A DNA stretch of 64,000 bases from Thermococcus profundus. Its GTDB lineage: Archaea; Methanobacteriota_B; Thermococci; Thermococcales; Thermococcaceae. Below, in pieces: positions 25,437-34,867 of the stretch. The stretch covers positions 124,001 to 188,000 of the forward strand of contig NZ_CP014862.1 of assembly GCF_002214585.1 (NCBI RefSeq), in the 5' to 3' direction. The translations under genes and the position numbers were made by a program. Below the pieces are notes generated by a model. The model did not search any database. It saw nothing but the letters and a program-made list of their open reading frames with translations, and had not been told where the DNA came from. Numbering within the stretch: position 1 is the stretch's first letter; each line of letters opens with the position of its first letter.

Positions 25437-27128
25437 GTTGCAATAAGACTCTAGGAGAATTGAAAGTGAGGAATTGTGGGTAGTTGTAAACGGCGTAGCT
25501 TTGTTGCAATAAGACTCTAGGAGAATTGAAAGTCTTAAGCTTCCCAGAGTCGTTAGTGAACTTTATGTTTACGTTGCAATAAGACTCTAGGAGAATTGAA
25601 AGTCTTAAAGAGAACTACGCTCTCGCCCTCGAATTCTTTACGTTGCAATAAGACTCTAGGAGAATTGAAAGTCATGTTCACGAAGTTGTAAGCGTGCCTA
25701 CTAACAGTTGCAATAAGACTCTAGGAGAATTGAAAGCGAGCCATCTCTTTTCAATGCCCCTATCTTCGACACCGTTGCAATAAGACTCTAGGAGAATTGA
25801 AAGTGAAGCCTGTATTTCCGAGGAAGCTCCTTTCTAATGGCCAGTTGCAATAAGACTCTAGGAGAATTGAAAGAAGCGTTTCCGAGGGTTATGGATTTTG
25901 CTACTGTCTTAGTTGCAATAAGACTCTAGGAGAATTGAAAGTTACCGGGTCGTCGGCCCTCCCCTCGGCATTCTTCAAGTTGCAATAAGACTCTAGGAGA
26001 ATTGAAAGTCATGCTCCCGGAGGAGTATTAGAGGTGATGAAAATGAGTTGCAATAAGACTCTAGGAGAATTGAAAGGCAGAGGGTAGACGGTAGAAATAC
26101 AGAGCTTAGTAGTTGCAATAAGACTCTAGGAGAATTGAAAGCTTTTGCTTAGCCCTCTTCCGCTGCTTCTTTCCTTTCTGGTTGCAATAAGACTCTAGGA
26201 GAATTGAAAGCTTTTGCTTAGCCCTCTTCCGCTGCTTCTTTCCTTTCTGGTTGCAATAAGACTCTAGGAGAATTGAAAGACTCCTCTTTTTCCGATGTAG
26301 CAAATACGCGATTATCGTTGCAATAAGACTCTAGGAGAATTGAAAGTTATCAGCCACAAGAACGCGAAAAAGAACACTCCCGTTGCAATAAGACTCTAGG
26401 AGAATTGAAAGCCAGTTCCTCCATCTTCTTCCTGACAACCTCCACCTGTTGCAATAAGACTCTAGGAGAATTGAAAGGTCGCGTGGGAACTCGACGACTT
26501 GCGTGTTTCTATCGTTGCAATAAGACTCTAGGAGAATTGAAAGATTGCGAGGCCGACCGTGCTGGTTATTGGGATCTCGGTTGCAATAAGACTCTAGGAG
26601 AATTGAAAGTCCTGTCGGCAGTTTCCAGCCCGAAGCGCTCCGCTATGTTGCAATAAGACTCTAGGAGAATTGAAAGATTGTAGTGAGCGCATTGATCTTC
26701 TTCGGGACCTTGTGTTGCAATAAGACTCTAGGAGAATTGAAAGCAAGGATGGGGCAGAATGAGCACAGGGACAAAAGACTTGTTGCAATAAGACTCTAGG
26801 AGAATTGAAAGATTGTAGTGAGCGCATTGATCTTCTTCGGGACCTTGTGTTGCAATAAGACTCTAGGAGAATTGAAAGTGACCTTGTAATAAACCACGTC
26901 GCCGAATTTGCTCGGAGTTGCAATAAGACTCTAGGAGAATTGAAAGTCGGACTCTTCATCATAGTCGGCATGGTGGCCTTCGGCGTTGCAATAAGACTCT
27001 AGGAGAATTGAAAGCTTTCTCAGCCTCAAGAGCCTTCAGTGTCGCCGTTTTGTTGCAATAAGACTCTAGGAGAATTGAAAGACGTCTTTCGCGCCCTTTT
27101 TGAGGCCGCGCTTATAAGGTTGCAATAA
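25437..27128 (+). CRISPR. CRISPR array, 25 repeats plus a decayed one
   Basis: There are 25 intact 30-base repeats (starting GTTGCAATAAG, ending GAATTGAAAG) and 25 spacers of 35-40 bases. The final repeat at 27119 matches only for its first 10 bases (GTTGCAATAA), marking the leader-distal end. The repeats are identical throughout. Spacers 11 and 12 (26142-26180 and 26211-26249) are the same, a tandem spacer-repeat duplication. Spacers 19 and 21 (26677-26713 and 26812-26848) are also the same, separated by spacer 20. The repeat type is the one seen in Thermococcales, associated with type I/III systems. No cas genes lie in the window, so interference must be supplied in trans. Confidence 0.98.
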
Positions 27129-27281
27129 ATTAGACATGAAAAATAGAGGCCAATTGTGGGTTAAGGGTGGGATCTGGAGTTCTGCTTTTCTTGATGACAT
27201 GGGAGGGGCGGGGGGGTCCCCTGAAAACCTTTTTAACTTCCACCGGAAACAAAGCTTTTCAAAGGGGTTAAGGTGGTGCTC

Positions 27282-28556
27282 ATGAGCATTCTCATCAAAA
27301 ACGGCCTGGTTGTCTACGGCGAGGATCTAAACGTGGTTAATGCGGATGTCCTCATAGAGGGCAACAGGATAGCCAAAGTGGCGAAGAACATCAGGGAGGG
27401 CGCCGACACGGTGATCGACGCGAGCGGCAGGGTGGTTTCTCCCGGCTTCGTGAACCTCCACACGCACTCTCCGATGGGCCTTCTTCGCGGTCTTGCCGAC
27501 GACCTGCCCCTTATGGAGTGGCTTGAGAAGCACATCTGGCCTAGAGAAGCTAAACTGACGAGGGAAGCCATTAAGGCCGGCGCCTATCTCGGGGCCCTTG
27601 AGATGATAAAGACCGGCACCACGGCCTTCCTGGACATGTACTTCCACATGGACGCCGTCGGGGAAGCCGTTCTGGAATCCGGCCTGAGGGGATATCTGGG
27701 ATACGGTATGATAGACCTAGGTGACCCTGAGAGGACCGAAAAGGAAGTGAAAGAGGCCCTGCGCGAGATGAGGGAAATAGAAAAGCTTGAATCAGACAGG
27801 ATCCAGTTCGTTTTTGGACCGCATGCACCGTACACCTGCTCCCTTGCCCTGCTTAAAGAGGTGAGAAAACTCGCGGACGAGCACGGGAAGCTCATAACGA
27901 TACACGTGAGCGAGACCATGAGTGAGGTCGGTAGAATCCAGGAGCGCTACGGAAAAAGTCCTGTGGTTCTCCTCGACGACATAGGCTTCCTTGGTAAGGA
28001 CGTCATCATCGCCCACGGCGTCTGGCTCGACAGCAGGGACGTTCAAATACTGGCGAGAAACGGCGTCACCGTCGCCCACAATCCAGGCTCAAACATGAAG
28101 CTCGCCAGCGGCGTCATGCCGATAGGGAAGCTCCTCAACGCCGGCGTTAACATCGGCCTCGGCACTGACGGGAGCGCCAGCAACAACAACCTTGACATGC
28201 TTGAGGAGATGAAGCTGGCCGCGCTCCTCCACAAGGTTCACAACCTAGACCCCACGATAGCCGATGCAAGCACTGTTTTCAGGATGGCCACGCAGAACGG
28301 GGCCAGGGCCCTCAACCTGAAGGCGGGGGTAATAAAGGAGGGCTACCTAGCTGACATCGCGGTGATAGACTTCAACCGGCCCCACTTAAGGCCGATCAAC
28401 AACGTGGTGAGCCATCTGGTTTATTCTGCCAACGGGAACGACGTGGAGACGACGATAGTGGACGGGAGGATCCTGATGCTCGATGGCGAAGTGCTCACCC
28501 TCGACGAGGAGAAAGTACTTGAGAAAGCGGAGAAAGTCGTGGAAAGCCTCCTCTGA
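27282..28556 (+). CDS. mtaD: MTA/SAH deaminase (amidohydrolase family)
   Basis: A 424-residue metal-dependent amidohydrolase of the 5'-methylthioadenosine/S-adenosylhomocysteine deaminase type, converting these to the inosine derivatives. Seen: metal ligands FVNLHTHSPMGLLRG, the substrate stretch FGPHAPYTCS, HVSETMSE, DVIIAHGVWLD, and the catalytic Asp in GLGTDGSASNNNLDML. The ATG at 27282 follows AGGTGGTG; an in-frame GTG nine bases upstream is less likely. A TATA-like CCTTTTTAAC lies at 27228-27237. Between it and the gene is an ORB-like TTCCACCGGAAAC (27239-27251). It may form a salvage route with the mtnP product. Confidence 0.9.
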   Translation: MSILIKNGLVVYGEDLNVVNADVLIEGNRIAKVAKNIREGADTVIDASGRVVSPGFVNLHTHSPMGLLRGLADDLPLMEWLEKHIWPREAKLTREAIKAGAYLGALEMIKTGTTAFLDMYFHMDAVGEAVLESGLRGYLGYGMIDLGDPERTEKEVKEALREMREIEKLESDRIQFVFGPHAPYTCSLALLKEVRKLADEHGKLITIHVSETMSEVGRIQERYGKSPVVLLDDIGFLGKDVIIAHGVWLDSRDVQILARNGVTVAHNPGSNMKLASGVMPIGKLLNAGVNIGLGTDGSASNNNLDMLEEMKLAALLHKVHNLDPTIADASTVFRMATQNGARALNLKAGVIKEGYLADIAVIDFNRPHLRPINNVVSHLVYSANGNDVETTIVDGRILMLDGEVLTLDEEKVLEKAEKVVESLL

Positions 28557-28577
28557 GAACTTTGGGAAAACGGGGGT

Positions 28578-28865
28578 TCATCCCCCGAAGTACTCCTGAA
28601 CGAGCTCCTTCGCGGAGGGCTTGTGTAGTTCGAGAACCTCTATTTTTTCTATAACGTTTCCCTCCCTGAGCTTGAGTTTGACCTTGCCCCCGTAGACCTG
28701 GAGGTCATCGAGCATGCCGTATACCGCGTCCTCGGCTTCCAGGGGTGTTTTGAACTTCATAATGTACTCCTCACCTTCCGAAAGGATGAGCTTGATCCAG
28801 TACTCGTTTTTCCTCTTGAAGGGCCTCGTCACCTTCGGCTTGAAGTTCTCAATGACTATTTCCAC
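28578..28865 (-). CDS. small conserved-looking protein, function unknown
   Basis: A 95-residue protein I do not recognise. It begins at a GTG preceded by GGAGGTGG and reads as an alternating charged/hydrophobic beta-alpha protein (VIENFKPKVTRPFKRKNEYW, then IKLILSEGEEYIMKF), with a helical C-terminus (SAKELVQEYFGG). No cysteine pairs, signal peptide or membrane segment. The strong ribosome site and coding-like composition support a real gene. Convergent with the deaminase gene and downstream of the PfkB kinase in the same direction. Confidence 0.6.
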   Translation of the reverse strand: MEIVIENFKPKVTRPFKRKNEYWIKLILSEGEEYIMKFKTPLEAEDAVYGMLDDLQVYGGKVKLKLREGNVIEKIEVLELHKPSAKELVQEYFGG

Positions 28866-28940
28866 GGGACCACCTCCGCGTTTAATGATCTTCAGCCTCT
28901 CTAAACCTTTTAGGCTTTGAATTTTTAAGGGTTCCCATCC

Positions 28941-29819
28941 CTAAAACGGAAGGTTGAGACCTAGTTCCATACTCTTCTCGATTATTTTTTCCAGTGGAAC
29001 CACCGCGCTCCTCGCCCCCACCTTTTGGACGGTCAGATAAGCCAGCAGCATTCCGAGCTTCGCCGAATCCCTGAGCCGCCATCCCTTCAGGACGCCGTAG
29101 ATGACCCCGGCCGCGAAGGAATCCCCCGCTCCCGTCGAATCGACGACCTTCGCGCTCAGGCCCCTTATCTCTTCAACGTTCCCTTTGACGTCTCTAATGA
29201 TGGCCCCTCCTCCGTTGAGGGTTATCACAAGGTTTTTGGAGCTGCACAGGTTCGGATCAAGGGAGCCGAACTTCCTCCTGTACTCGTCCTCGTTCATGAG
29301 CAGATAATCTATCTCCCCTTCCACGTCCTTTGGGAGCTCTGCCTCCCCTATGTCCACCGAAACGAGTATCCCTTCCTCTTTGGCTATTGAAACGGCCTTC
29401 CTGATGGTCTCCACTGGGTTGGAGGATAGGTGTATGAGCCTAGCCTTTTTTATGTACTCCCTATCAAGGGTTTTGAACCTGTTGGCCCCGGGGTACTTCA
29501 CTATCCTCTTGTCCTCGCCGTGGATCATCGCGACTGCCACTCCCGAGGGCTCGTCCACGACCTTTATCCCAGAAGTGTCCACCCCTATGATTTGGAAATA
29601 CCTTATGTGGGCCTCCCCTATCTCGTCCCTTCCAACTGCTCCTATAAACCCAGTTTTCAGCCCCATGTGGGCGAGCCAGGTTATAGTGTTTCCAGCCGCG
29701 CCGCCCAGGCCGAAGACCGCATTTTTCGCGTTCACCTTCTCGTGGAACTCTGGGAAGTGGTCGATGAGCATTATGATGTCGTAGTTGAGGTTTCCGATCC
29801 CCACGACGTCCAGCTCCAT
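28941..29819 (-). CDS. PfkB-family kinase (nucleoside or sugar)
   Basis: A 292-residue ribokinase-fold kinase. Seen: [20 protein letters not shown] at the start, the substrate-binding [15 protein letters not shown], and the C-terminal anion hole with catalytic Asp, [12 protein letters not shown]. Some Thermococcales PfkB proteins phosphorylate nucleosides or ribose 1-phosphate in nucleoside degradation. The nearby phosphorylase and deaminase genes make a nucleoside-related role plausible, but the substrate is inferred only. It is divergent from the ATPase operon with a 180-base intergenic region. Confidence 0.82.
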   Translation of the reverse strand: MELDVVGIGNLNYDIIMLIDHFPEFHEKVNAKNAVFGLGGAAGNTITWLAHMGLKTGFIGAVGRDEIGEAHIRYFQIIGVDTSGIKVVDEPSGVAVAMIHGEDKRIVKYPGANRFKTLDREYIKKARLIHLSSNPVETIRKAVSIAKEEGILVSVDIGEAELPKDVEGEIDYLLMNEDEYRRKFGSLDPNLCSSKNLVITLNGGGAIIRDVKGNVEEIRGLSAKVVDSTGAGDSFAAGVIYGVLKGWRLRDSAKLGMLLAYLTVQKVGARSAVVPLEKIIEKSMELGLNLPF

Positions 29820-29927
29820 GTTCCCTCACCTTTTTGGCTGTTAGGGGTAGTCGTTTATCTATTTTGCGATCTTCAAGTGAAGGGCTCTTTTTTCCAAACG
29901 TCTTTCATATAAATCCCGAGCACCACA

Positions 29928-29939
29928 AATTATTTAAAG
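29928..29939 (+). promoter_or_regulatory. TATA box of the A-ATPase operon
   Basis: AATTATTTAAAG with A-rich flanks, 60-70 bases before the first ATPase gene; predicted transcript start near 29962. Confidence 0.55.
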
Positions 29940-29998
29940 TGGGTTAGGCTAGCCAAAACGGAAACTGAGCCTGTTTTCAATATCATGGGGGGCCGATC

Positions 29999-30310
29999 AT
30001 GGAGGACGTCATCAAGCGCATTGTTGATGCGGAAAAGGAGGCAGAGGCGCGGATTGAGGCTGCAAAGGGCGAGGCTAAAAAGATCGTTGAGGAAGCTAAG
30101 GCAGAAGCTAAAGTTATTGAGAACGAGATCCTTGAGAAGGCCAGGAAAGATGGAGAGGAGCTAGTTGAAAGGGCCAGAAAAGAGGGGGAGGAAGAGGCCA
30201 GGAGGATCCTTGAGGATGGGGAGAAAGAAATAGAGGACATGAAGGTCAAAGCCACCCAGAACTTTGAGAAAGCTGTTTCCGCCGCTATAGAACTTGTGAG
30301 AGGGAGTTGA
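29999..30310 (+). CDS. atpH: A-type ATP synthase subunit H (peripheral stalk)
   Basis: A 104-residue, almost entirely helical coiled-coil protein (VIKRIVDAEKEAEARIEAAK, then AEAKVIENEILEKARKDGEE) rich in Glu, Lys and Ala. Subunit H pairs with subunit E as the peripheral stalk linking A1 to the membrane part. It is the first gene of the nine-gene operon H-I-K-E-C-F-A-B-D. The stop lies two bases before the subunit I ATG. Confidence 0.9.
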   Translation: MEDVIKRIVDAEKEAEARIEAAKGEAKKIVEEAKAEAKVIENEILEKARKDGEELVERARKEGEEEARRILEDGEKEIEDMKVKATQNFEKAVSAAIELVRGS

Positions 30311-30312
30311 GC

Positions 30313-32319
30313 ATGTTCAAGCCCGCTCCTATGCTGAAGGTCGAGCTCATAACCCTCGAGAGGTACAGGGACAGGTTGCTCACCTATCTACATGAGGCCG
30401 GAGTCCTTGAGATAAGGGAGGTCAACGTTGGAATAGCCCAGCGCGACGCCCCCAACGAGTTCTACAGGAAGGCCGCCTCCTACGCCATAACCATATCCAG
30501 GATGGCCGAGTTCCTGAAGGCCCACCTTCCAAAGAAGGGCGGTGGGCTGAGGGAGTTCATATTTCCGCCTGAACCAAAGAAGAGGGAGTACCCCTATAGG
30601 AGCATTGAGGAGCTCATAAAGGACACCGAGAGGTTCCTTGGGGAAGTGGAGCCGGTCATCCGTTCCGTCGAGGCGAAGATAAACTCGATAAACACCGAGA
30701 TAGAGAGGATAAAGTCCGACATTGAGACCCTTGAGTTACTCTCACCCTTCAGCATAGACTCGTCTTACCTGAGGCACTCCGGAACCGCGGTCGTCCTCGT
30801 TGGGAGTGTGGAGAGGGTTAAGTTCCCGGCCCTTAAGGAGGAGCTTGAGAAGTCCCTCGGGGGCAGGATAGTTATAGTCCCCAAGGAGCTCAAGGACAGC
30901 GTTGTTATGGCGGTAGTCTTCCTCTCCAGGGACTACGAGAAGGTAAACCCTGTTCTGGCTAAGTACTCCTTTGAGAGGCTTGAGGTTCCAGAAGGGGAGG
31001 GAACGCCCTCAGAACTTCTTGCGGAGTACAGGAGGATGCTCTCCAAAAAATTGGAGGAGCTTGAGGGGGCTCACAAGGAGGCCGCTGAGGTAGCTGAGAA
31101 GTACTACGAGGACGTCCGCTTCTACCTTGAGCTCATGGAGAACGAGCGCAACAAGGCCAACGCCCTGGGCATGCTCGCTAGGACTAACATGACCTTTGCC
31201 CTTACCGGGTGGGTTCCAAAAGAGGATGCTAAGAAGGTTGAGGATGGGGTTAAGGAGATCACCGGCGGAAAGGTCTACATAAACTTCAGGGAGCCAAGCC
31301 CGGAGGAGCTCGACGAGATACCAATAAAGCTCAGGAACCCTGGATGGGCCAGACCCTTCGAGATGCTCACGGAGATGTACGGCATGCCCAAGTACAACGA
31401 GATAGATCCCACGCCCATAATAGCGTTCACCTATTCGTTCTTCTTCGGCTTCATGCTCACCGACTTCCTCTACGGTCTCATAGTCGGCATCGTCGCGGCT
31501 TTACTCGTCAAGGGGCACAAGAAGTTCGACGACGGCACCTACAAGTTCTCCTACACGCTCCTCTGGAGCTCGTTCTTCACGATGCTCATGGGAGCCCTCT
31601 TCGGCAGCTTCTTCGGCAACGCCCTCGACATCGTGGGTGCAAGTCTAACCGGGAACCCGAACTTCGCAATGTGGCGCATAACCGACCCGCTCAAGGATCC
31701 GATGTTCGTGCTCATACTGGCGCTGGCGATAGGCCTCGCCCACCTCTTCGTGGGCTACACGCTGGGCTTCATAGTCAAGTGGAAGAACGGGGAGAAGAAG
31801 GGAGCGCTCTTCGACCAGCTGTCATGGATGCTCATCATACTAGCCATAGTGCTCTTCGCAACGGGAAAGGACGTTCCAGCGTTCATGAGCGGTGCCAAGG
31901 CCCTCTTTGGGGTGGGCATAGTGCTCTTCGCAATAGGTGAGGTCGTGAACAACGGAGGCCTTGCCGCGCTCCTAATAATCTCGGACTTCTTCGGCTTCGT
32001 CGGAACGTGGCTCAGCTACGCCCGTTTAATGGCCCTTGCACTGGCAACCAGCGGAATAGCGATGGTCATCAACGTCCTGGTTCAGATGATCTGGGGCATC
32101 AAGTTCCTCTACATAGGCCCGATACTGGGTGTGATATTGTTCTTCGGTGGCCAGCTGTTTTCAACGGCCATAAACGCCCTCGGAGCCTTCGTTCACTCTC
32201 TCCGTCTTCAGTACGTTGAGTTTTTTGGGACGTTCTACTCAGGTGATGGCAAGCCCTTCGAGCCCTTCAGGGCTAGGAGGGAAGTTTCAAAACTTAAGGT
32301 CGAAACCGGAACTGAATGA
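30313..32319 (+). CDS. atpI: A-type ATP synthase subunit I (a subunit)
   Basis: The large membrane stator subunit, 668 residues, which forms the ion half-channels against the c ring. Residues 1-~340 are cytoplasmic and coiled-coil rich (MLKVELITLERYRDRLLTYL at the start). The C-terminal half has seven or eight membrane helices, for example FTYSFFFGFMLTDFLYGLIV, LILALAIGLAHLFVGYTLGF and AIVLFATG. The functional Arg is probably in WLSYARLMALALATSGIAM, the most conserved stretch. The ATG at 30313 is chosen over the TTG two codons upstream because of the GGGAGTTGAG ribosome site. Confidence 0.93.
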   Translation: MFKPAPMLKVELITLERYRDRLLTYLHEAGVLEIREVNVGIAQRDAPNEFYRKAASYAITISRMAEFLKAHLPKKGGGLREFIFPPEPKKREYPYRSIEELIKDTERFLGEVEPVIRSVEAKINSINTEIERIKSDIETLELLSPFSIDSSYLRHSGTAVVLVGSVERVKFPALKEELEKSLGGRIVIVPKELKDSVVMAVVFLSRDYEKVNPVLAKYSFERLEVPEGEGTPSELLAEYRRMLSKKLEELEGAHKEAAEVAEKYYEDVRFYLELMENERNKANALGMLARTNMTFALTGWVPKEDAKKVEDGVKEITGGKVYINFREPSPEELDEIPIKLRNPGWARPFEMLTEMYGMPKYNEIDPTPIIAFTYSFFFGFMLTDFLYGLIVGIVAALLVKGHKKFDDGTYKFSYTLLWSSFFTMLMGALFGSFFGNALDIVGASLTGNPNFAMWRITDPLKDPMFVLILALAIGLAHLFVGYTLGFIVKWKNGEKKGALFDQLSWMLIILAIVLFATGKDVPAFMSGAKALFGVGIVLFAIGEVVNNGGLAALLIISDFFGFVGTWLSYARLMALALATSGIAMVINVLVQMIWGIKFLYIGPILGVILFFGGQLFSTAINALGAFVHSLRLQYVEFFGTFYSGDGKPFEPFRARREVSKLKVETGTE

Positions 32320-32331
32320 GGAGGTGTTTGA

Positions 32332-32808
<477 letters not shown>

Positions 32809-32850
32809 GCCTCTACTTTCCCTTTCCATTCAGACAACGGAGGAAGGAAG

Positions 32851-33444
32851 ATGGAGGGTGCAGAACTCATCATCCAGGAGATCCATAAGGAGGCCGAGCA
32901 GAAGGTTCAGTATATCCTCAACGAGGCCAGGGAAGAGGCTGAGAAGATCAAGGAGGAGGCGAAGAAGAGGGCGGAGGCCCAGGCTGAGTGGATCCTCAGG
33001 AAGGCCAAAACCCAGGCTGACGTTGAGAAGCAGAGGATAATAGCCAACGCGCGGCTTGAAGTTAGGAAGAAGAAGCTCGCGGTGCAGGAGAGCCTCATAA
33101 GGGAAGTCCTGAGCGCGCTGGAGGAGAGGCTCGCCAACCTTCCGGAGGATGAGTACTTCGACGTCCTCGTAAAGCTCGTCAGGGAGGCTGTTGAGGAACT
33201 CGGCGTCGGCTCCGTCGTCATCCGCTCCAACGAGAGAACCCTGAAGATCATTGAGTCCAGACTCGACGAGCTCTCAAAGGCGGTGGGGGCTGAAATTGAT
33301 CTCGGCGAGCCGGTGGATGTCATCGGCGGTGTCATCGTTGAGGGCAGGGACGGAAGGGTTAGGGTTGACAACACCTTTGACGCTAGGATAGAGAGGATGG
33401 GCAACGAGCTGAGGGCCGAGATAGCCAAGGCTCTCTTCGGGTGA
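32851..33444 (+). CDS. atpE: A-type ATP synthase subunit E (peripheral stalk)
   Basis: A 197-residue stalk subunit. The N-terminal ~100 residues form a long coiled coil (AELIIQEIHKEAEQKVQYIL, then NEAREEAEKIKEEAKKRAEA) that pairs with subunit H. The C-terminal globular domain (DVIGGVIVEGRDGRVRVDN, then a final helix) caps the top of the A3B3 head. The GGAGG-like ribosome site (ACGGAGGAAGG) precedes the ATG at 32851. It ends six bases before the ATG of the next gene. Confidence 0.94.
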   Translation: MEGAELIIQEIHKEAEQKVQYILNEAREEAEKIKEEAKKRAEAQAEWILRKAKTQADVEKQRIIANARLEVRKKKLAVQESLIREVLSALEERLANLPEDEYFDVLVKLVREAVEELGVGSVVIRSNERTLKIIESRLDELSKAVGAEIDLGEPVDVIGGVIVEGRDGRVRVDNTFDARIERMGNELRAEIAKALFG

Positions 33445-33449
33445 GGGAG

Positions 33450-34556
33450 ATGGGAGCAGAGACGACCGTGACGGCCATACTAGACACGACCCTGGGGGTC
33501 ATATTCACCTGGCTGGGCTGGAAGACCTACAAGATACTCTGGAAGTACACTCCCTACTCCTACCCGAACGCGAGGATAAACGCAATGGAGGCGAAGCTCC
33601 TCAGTGAACAGCGGTTCAACGAGCTGGCCGAGAGCAGGACCCTTCAGAACTTCATAGTCAACCTTGAGGACACTGACTACAAGGCCCATCTCACCTCGGT
33701 CCCGGAGGATCCAGTTGAGGTGGAGAAGGCCTTTGAGAGAGCCCTGGCAGCTACGTACCTCCTGATGAAGGAGATCCTCCCCGACAGGGTTAGCGGATTC
33801 TTCCGCCTGCTCCTCGAGGAGTGGGACGTCAGGAACATAGCCAACGTTGTTAAGGCCAAGGTCATGGGAGAACCCGCCGTTGACTACGTTATCGACATTG
33901 GGACTATGGTTCCCAAGGTCAGGGCAATGGCAGAGGCAAAGACGATGGAGGAAATCCTCGTTATACTCGAAGGCACTCCATACGAGGAATTCTACCAGAA
34001 GCTTCTCCTCGGTGAGATCGGTGTCAGTGAGTTTGAGACGGCGCTCTACCGGGTCTACTACTCAAAACTGCTCAACTACGCCATGGAGCGCAAAGACGAG
34101 GAGAGAGCGATCCTCGAGGAGTTCGTCAGGACGAAGATAGACATAAGGAACATAATGACCCTGCTGAGGGCCAAGAGGGCGGGCCTTTCCGGCGAGGCTA
34201 TAAAACCCCACCTGATACCCGGCGGAAGCGTCAGGCTCGACACTGCTTTGAACGTTGACGATCTGGGCATGGCGCTGGCTGAGCTCGACTCCACGAAGTA
34301 CGGCAGGGCCCTCAGGGATGTCCGTGAGAGGATAGAGAGGGATCTCAGCCTCGTCGAGGTCGTTCTCAGGGATCATCTGATGAAGAGAATGGGCGAGCTC
34401 ACGAGGTTCTACCCGCTCAGCGTGGCCACGCCCCTAGCGTACGTAATGAAGAAGGAGCGCGAGATCAGGAAGCTTAAGGCCATCGCAAAGCTGATAGCCG
34501 ATGGTGTTGAGCCCGAGAGGATCAAGGCCATCATAACGGGGGAGGAGTCGTCATGA
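33450..34556 (+). CDS. atpC: A-type ATP synthase subunit C (central stalk socket)
   Basis: A 368-residue, largely helical protein that connects the c ring to the D/F rotor shaft, homologous to V-ATPase subunit d. Seen: a first segment [18 protein letters not shown], then repeated helical units with the family stretches [18 protein letters not shown] and [18 protein letters not shown] (an internal duplication). The Met at 33450 follows GAGGGAG and is preferred to the GTG at 33441. The stop codon overlaps the ATG of subunit F (ATGA), showing translational coupling. Confidence 0.94.
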   Translation: MGAETTVTAILDTTLGVIFTWLGWKTYKILWKYTPYSYPNARINAMEAKLLSEQRFNELAESRTLQNFIVNLEDTDYKAHLTSVPEDPVEVEKAFERALAATYLLMKEILPDRVSGFFRLLLEEWDVRNIANVVKAKVMGEPAVDYVIDIGTMVPKVRAMAEAKTMEEILVILEGTPYEEFYQKLLLGEIGVSEFETALYRVYYSKLLNYAMERKDEERAILEEFVRTKIDIRNIMTLLRAKRAGLSGEAIKPHLIPGGSVRLDTALNVDDLGMALAELDSTKYGRALRDVRERIERDLSLVEVVLRDHLMKRMGELTRFYPLSVATPLAYVMKKEREIRKLKAIAKLIADGVEPERIKAIITGEESS

Positions 34557-34861
34557 AGATCGCTGTTATGGGAGACCCCGATACCGCCCTCGGCTTCAGG
34601 CTGGCAGGTGTTCACGAGGTTTATTCCTTTGGATCTACCCCTCTCGAACTTGAGAGGGCCAACAACAAGCTCAGGGAGCTTATAGAGAGGGATGATGTCG
34701 GCATAATCCTCATAACCGAGGGGTTAGCTCAGAGTATGGACATTCCGGAAGTGAAGTTTCCGATCATCCTTCAGGTGCCGGACAAGTCCGGTTCGAGGTT
34801 TGGAGAGGCCCAGCTGAGGGAGATAGTTAGAAGGGCCATAGGTGTTGAGCTGAAGAGGTGA
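34553..34861 (+). CDS. atpF: A-type ATP synthase subunit F
   Basis: A 102-residue Rossmann-like rotor subunit. The start [19 protein letters not shown] and the middle [17 protein letters not shown] are characteristic; the C-terminal helix ([18 protein letters not shown]) inserts along subunit D. It starts inside the stop of subunit C and ends seven bases before subunit A. Confidence 0.95.
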   Translation: MKIAVMGDPDTALGFRLAGVHEVYSFGSTPLELERANNKLRELIERDDVGIILITEGLAQSMDIPEVKFPIILQVPDKSGSRFGEAQLREIVRRAIGVELKR

Positions 34862-34867
34862 GGCAAG

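Noticed and set aside
24864-27281. cas genes or protein-coding frames around the array
   Set aside because: Frames within the array are repeat-derived (recurring reading of the repeat as LSILLESYCN), and no Cas motif is found in the leader or downstream.
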